Positions 6,700 to 9,299 of a stretch of DNA of 9,299 nt are shown here, piece by piece. A program made the translations under genes and the position numbers. Source of the DNA: Campylobacter sp. (lineage in GTDB: Bacteria > Campylobacterota > Campylobacteria > Campylobacterales > Campylobacteraceae); assembly GCA_017506845.1 (NCBI GenBank), contig JAFVMP010000080.1, positions 1-9,299 on the forward strand. The letters are read 5' to 3'. Positions within the stretch are counted from its first letter, which is position 1. Each line of letters opens with the position of its first letter. Below the pieces are notes generated by a model that was not told the origin of the DNA, did no database searches, and saw only the letters and a list, made by a program, of their open reading frames with translations.

Positions 6700-7572
6700 T
6701 TATTCTCCTTTTGAAAGCGAGATTATATATTCGCCAACAGCTTTTTCTTGAGTAGGATTAATAAGTCCTGTGCCAGTAAATTTAGGCATATGGCCAATAT
6801 CTCCAGTTTTGCCACGAGCTAAAACCTCTACTACAAAATCACTTGAACCATATTTAGTAAGATCTGGAGCCATTCCATCCATACCTTTACCATCTTCGCC
6901 GTGGCAAGCTGCACAAGTAGCCCAAGCTGCACGACCAGCCTCTACTAAGTCTTCATTTACTGTAGATTTAATAGCTGATATCTCTTTAGCAGTAAATGCT
7001 GCTAGTGCCTTAGCAGTAGCTTCATCAATACCATTATCAGCTGCACTTAACATATCGCCAAGTGGGTATCCTAAGCCTTTTGAACCTTTGATGATAACAT
7101 CATAAATTCCTTTTTCGCTACCCCATTCTATTAGATTAGCTGCTTTACCATTAATACCATCACCTGTAATACCATGGCATGCAGCACATTGTACTAAGAA
7201 TACTTGCTCACCAATAGCTTTTAACTCTTCTGGACTAGCATTTTGAAATTTAGCTTGGAAACTAGCATTGTATTTTTTTACCTCTTCATTATACTCACCA
7301 ATTTGTGAATATGAATTTAAAGGATAACCAGCTAGAAAATACCAAATTGCCCATACTATAGTAAGAACAAACACAACAGCCCAACCAAGCGGAAGTGGAT
7401 TTTTATACTCACCAATTCCATCCCAGTTATGCTCACTTAGCTCACCGCCCTCTTTTTTCACTTTCATCAGTTTAAATAGCCTACCTACGACAACTAATGT
7501 CAATAATACGATGGCTATAGCACCAAGAATAGAAAGCGAATTTACATTGTCTTCTAGATTAAACCATTTCAT
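6700..7572 (-). CDS. ccoP: Cytochrome cbb3 oxidase subunit III, diheme cytochrome c (CcoP)
   Basis: CcoP carries electrons from the bc1 complex and soluble cytochromes c toward CcoO and the CcoN active site. The 290-aa product has two transmembrane helices (about 13-30 and 63-81), with the CcoP signature DGIGEYKNPLPLGW between them (51-64). Two periplasmic c-type heme domains follow: CAACH at 129-133 and CAACH at 220-224. Likely sixth ligands are Met174 (PLGDM) and Met262 (HMPKF). The length is normal for two-helix CcoP proteins. The ATG overlaps the ccoQ stop as ATGA (7572-7569), and AGGAG lies within the end of ccoQ, so the subunits should be made in step. No missing residue or frameshift is seen. 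Confidence 0.96.
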   Translation of the reverse strand: MKWFNLEDNVNSLSILGAIAIVLLTLVVVGRLFKLMKVKKEGGELSEHNWDGIGEYKNPLPLGWAVVFVLTIVWAIWYFLAGYPLNSYSQIGEYNEEVKKYNASFQAKFQNASPEELKAIGEQVFLVQCAACHGITGDGINGKAANLIEWGSEKGIYDVIIKGSKGLGYPLGDMLSAADNGIDEATAKALAAFTAKEISAIKSTVNEDLVEAGRAAWATCAACHGEDGKGMDGMAPDLTKYGSSDFVVEVLARGKTGDIGHMPKFTGTGLINPTQEKAVGEYIISLSKGE

Positions 7573-7799
7573 TTTTTAACGCTCCTATTAGTATCTTTGT
7601 CAGAAGTAGAGACACTCTCAAGAATTTCATCTTGCAAATCATCATTTAAGGCTAAATTTGAGTATTTCTCATAGTCTCTTCTGCCTGTTTTTTCTGATTT
7701 CTTTAGATGAAACCAGTAGCTATATAGTATAACTACCATAGCTACTAACATTATATAAAAGCCATAAGCTTGAAGCTCTCTCATAGTCTCTACACTCAT
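7569..7799 (-). CDS. ccoQ: Cytochrome cbb3 oxidase small subunit (CcoQ)
   Basis: This 76-aa protein has a short N-terminus (MSVETMRELQAYG), one transmembrane helix (about 12-30, FYIMLVAMVVILYSYWF) and a polar cytoplasmic tail rich in Lys, Asp, Ser and Thr. Size, topology and place between ccoO and ccoP identify CcoQ, which binds no cofactor and is thought to stabilise the complex, CcoP association in particular. CcoQ sequences diverge fast, so identity rests mostly on context. The ATG at 7799 has AAGG six bases upstream; ccoO ends 8 bases before it. The last codons contain the ccoP ribosome-binding site, and the stop overlaps the ccoP ATG. Confidence 0.88.
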   Translation of the reverse strand: MSVETMRELQAYGFYIMLVAMVVILYSYWFHLKKSEKTGRRDYEKYSNLALNDDLQDEILESVSTSDKDTNRSVKK

Positions 7800-7807
7800 A
7801 ACAAACC

Positions 7808-8473
7808 TTATTTTAAGCTATTTAAATATGCAATCAATGCAACTATTTGGCGAATTTCACCTCTAGCAAATGCATCTTTTACATCTTGATCTTTCATCTG
7901 GCTTACAATAGCCTCCGCTTCTGCTCTTACCTCTGCTTGAGCTTCTTCCCAGCTACCTAGTTTTGGCATTCCTTCCATATCATAAGGAACATTAAATACC
8001 TTTTTAACTGTAACAGCCTCAGCATAAGCAGTCTCTATGTCTGCATTTTTATTAAACATATGAACATAAGCAGGCATAATAGATCCTGGAACTACGCTTA
8101 CTGGATCTTTCATATGATTTTCATGCCAGTCAACACTTCTATAATTACCAATTCTAGCTAGATCTGGACCAGTTCTTTTTGATCCCCATAAAAATGGTCT
8201 ATCATAAGCAAATTCACCACTTACTGAATACATACCATATCTATCTGTTTCAGATTTAAATGGGCGAATTAGCTGAGAGTGGCACGCATTACAGCTATCA
8301 GATATATATACATGGCGACCAGCTAATTGTAATACTGTATATGGTTTTTTGTGCTCTACAGGTCTAGCACGATCAGCAAAATCTGGCAAAATTTCAACAA
8401 TACCAGCATATGCTATAAAGATAAATACAAATACCGCAAAAAAGAATGGATTTTTCTCTAACCAACTAAACAT
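7808..8473 (-). CDS. ccoO: Cytochrome cbb3 oxidase subunit II, monoheme cytochrome c (CcoO)
   Basis: CcoO receives electrons from CcoP and passes them to the low-spin heme of CcoN. With the start used here the product is 221 aa: an N-terminal membrane anchor (about 10-30), one c-type heme motif CNACH (61-65) in the CcoO context YISDSCNACHSQLIRPF, and PGSIMPAY with the probable axial Met133. RTGPDLARIG (about 100-109) is also typical of CcoO. An in-frame ATG at 8518 would add 15 residues and overlap ccoN by 35 bases. The ATG at 8473 is preferred because it has a full AAGGAGG site five bases upstream and yields the family-typical N-terminus MFSWLEKNP. The gap to the ccoN stop is 10 bases. Confidence 0.95.
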   Translation of the reverse strand: MFSWLEKNPFFFAVFVFIFIAYAGIVEILPDFADRARPVEHKKPYTVLQLAGRHVYISDSCNACHSQLIRPFKSETDRYGMYSVSGEFAYDRPFLWGSKRTGPDLARIGNYRSVDWHENHMKDPVSVVPGSIMPAYVHMFNKNADIETAYAEAVTVKKVFNVPYDMEGMPKLGSWEEAQAEVRAEAEAIVSQMKDQDVKDAFARGEIRQIVALIAYLNSLK

Positions 8474-8478
8474 ACATC

Positions 8479-8485
8479 CCTCCTT
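8479..8485 (-). promoter_or_regulatory. Ribosome-binding site deciding the ccoO start
   Basis: A complete AAGGAGG on the minus strand at 8485-8479, five bases before ATG 8473-8471 and overlapping the ccoN stop codon. It is the strongest Shine-Dalgarno in the window and rules for the shorter CcoO. Confidence 0.8.
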
Positions 8486-9299
8486 ACGCAGCCATTGGTG
8501 AAGCACTAACTGGCTCACGATCTATAGGCTTACTTGATGACATAGATTTTATAATGTTGTAAGTAAACATAAAGAAACCGATTAGATATAATAAACCACC
8601 GATAGCTCTAATCCAATAATAAGGAACAAGAACAGTAACTGTATCTATAAATGAATAAGCAAGGTTACCATATTCATCTGTAGCTCTCCACATCATACCT
8701 TGTGTGATACCAGCGATCCACATAGATGCAAAGTATAGTACGATACCTGTTGTTTGGATCCAAAATTGTGCTTCCATTAAAGATTTACTATATAGCTCAC
8801 GTTTAAAGATACGCGGAGTCATATGGTATAAAGCAGCCATAGTCATAAATCCAACCCAGCCTAAAGTACCATCATGAACGTGGCCAGGAATCCAATCTGT
8901 AAAGTGCGCTAGAGCATTTACTGATTTTATTGAAAGGATTGGTCCTTCTAGTGTAGAGAACATATAGAATGTAGAGGCTAAAACCATAAATTTAATTAAT
9001 GGATTATCTCTTAATTGTCCCCATTCGCCTTTCATTGTTAAAAGCATATTGATAGCAGAACCCCAACTAGGTAGGATAAGAACAATAGAGAATATAGACC
9101 CCATAGTCTGCATCCAATCTGGAACAGTAGAGTAAATAAGATGGTGACCACCAGCCCAAAGATATACAAACATTAAGCCCCAAAATGAAAATAGTGATAG
9201 CTTATATGAGAATATCGGTTGGCCACTCTCTTTTGGTAAGAAGTAGTAAATTTGAGCGATAATTGCAACCGTAAATACAAACGCAACCGCATTGTGTCC
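8484..9299 (-). CDS. ccoN: Cytochrome cbb3 oxidase subunit I (CcoN), C-terminal part; 5' end outside the window
   Basis: CcoN is the catalytic heme-copper subunit that reduces oxygen to water and pumps protons. The frame stays open to the window edge, so the Met at 9173 is internal; 271 residues are visible. Fragment residues: GHNAV at 1-5, whose His2 is a copper B ligand; VYLWAGGHH at 45-53, with Tyr46 the probable cross-linked tyrosine and His52/His53 the other copper B ligands; EGP with the conserved Glu118; and GHVHDGTLGWVG at 139-150, where His140 should bind heme b3 and His142 the low-spin heme b. Spacings between these residues (50 from His2 to His52, 66 to Glu118, 88 to His140) agree with what I recall of CcoN structures. 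Several hydrophobic helices run through the fragment. The N-terminal helices, including the other low-spin heme ligand, and the operon promoter lie outside. Confidence 0.97.
   Translation of the reverse strand, partial: GHNAVAFVFTVAIIAQIYYFLPKESGQPIFSYKLSLFSFWGLMFVYLWAGGHHLIYSTVPDWMQTMGSIFSIVLILPSWGSAINMLLTMKGEWGQLRDNPLIKFMVLASTFYMFSTLEGPILSIKSVNALAHFTDWIPGHVHDGTLGWVGFMTMAALYHMTPRIFKRELYSKSLMEAQFWIQTTGIVLYFASMWIAGITQGMMWRATDEYGNLAYSFIDTVTVLVPYYWIRAIGGLLYLIGFFMFTYNIIKSMSSSKPIDREPVSASPMAA

Noticed and set aside
6770..7105. 111-aa plus-strand open frame
   Set aside because: Antisense to the two heme domains of ccoP, whose CAACH motifs establish the true frame.
7569..7599. TNRSV shared by the CcoQ C-terminus and the DUF4006-type N-terminus, suggesting duplication
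   Set aside because: Only five residues, encoded by different codons, with no similarity in the flanks; in ccoQ the codons overlap the ccoP ribosome-binding site. Best explained by chance.
8474..8518. N-terminal extension of CcoO by 15 residues
   Set aside because: The AAGGAGG site is placed for ATG 8473, and the extension would overlap the ccoN coding end and lacks family resemblance.

Overview
The window is a compact, AT-rich stretch in which every supported gene lies on the minus strand, so transcription runs from high to low coordinates. Gene content and order point to Campylobacterota, most likely a Campylobacter species. There is a ccoNOQP cytochrome cbb3 oxidase operon followed by small membrane proteins, then addB-addA, then rplM. 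From memory, C. jejuni has the same order around Cj1490c-Cj1480c. The species cannot be fixed from the sequence alone; the protein sequences look to me unlike C. jejuni, perhaps nearer the fetus/hyointestinalis/lanienae side, which is a weak inference.

Layout in transcription order: ccoN (9299-8484, 5' part missing), ccoO (8473-7808), ccoQ (7799-7569) and ccoP (7572-6700) encode the four subunits of the high-affinity terminal oxidase. A cassette of accessory membrane proteins follows: a 72-aa DUF4006-type protein (6698-6480), a 33-aa single-helix microprotein (6476-6375), a 200-aa exported TPM-like protein with a C-terminal anchor (6378-5776) and a FixH/CcoH-like protein (5773-5240). Next come addB (5250-2890) and addA (2893-137), the two subunits of the AddAB helicase-nuclease that processes double-strand breaks for RecA. 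An 88-base gap carries a plausible promoter, and the window ends with the first 16 codons of rplM (ribosomal protein L13).

From ccoN to addA no gap exceeds about 10 bases, and several junctions overlap (ATGA at ccoQ/ccoP and microprotein/TPM; GTGA at addB/addA; 11 bases at ccoH/addB). No internal terminator is visible, so the nine complete genes plus ccoN could form one transcript joining microaerobic respiration to recombinational repair. ccoG, ccoI and ccoS are not in the window.

The window is mostly conserved core genome. I see no mobile element, CRISPR array, tRNA or rRNA, and no poly-G phase-variation tract. The least explained parts are the small membrane proteins between ccoP and ccoH, above all the 33-aa ORF.
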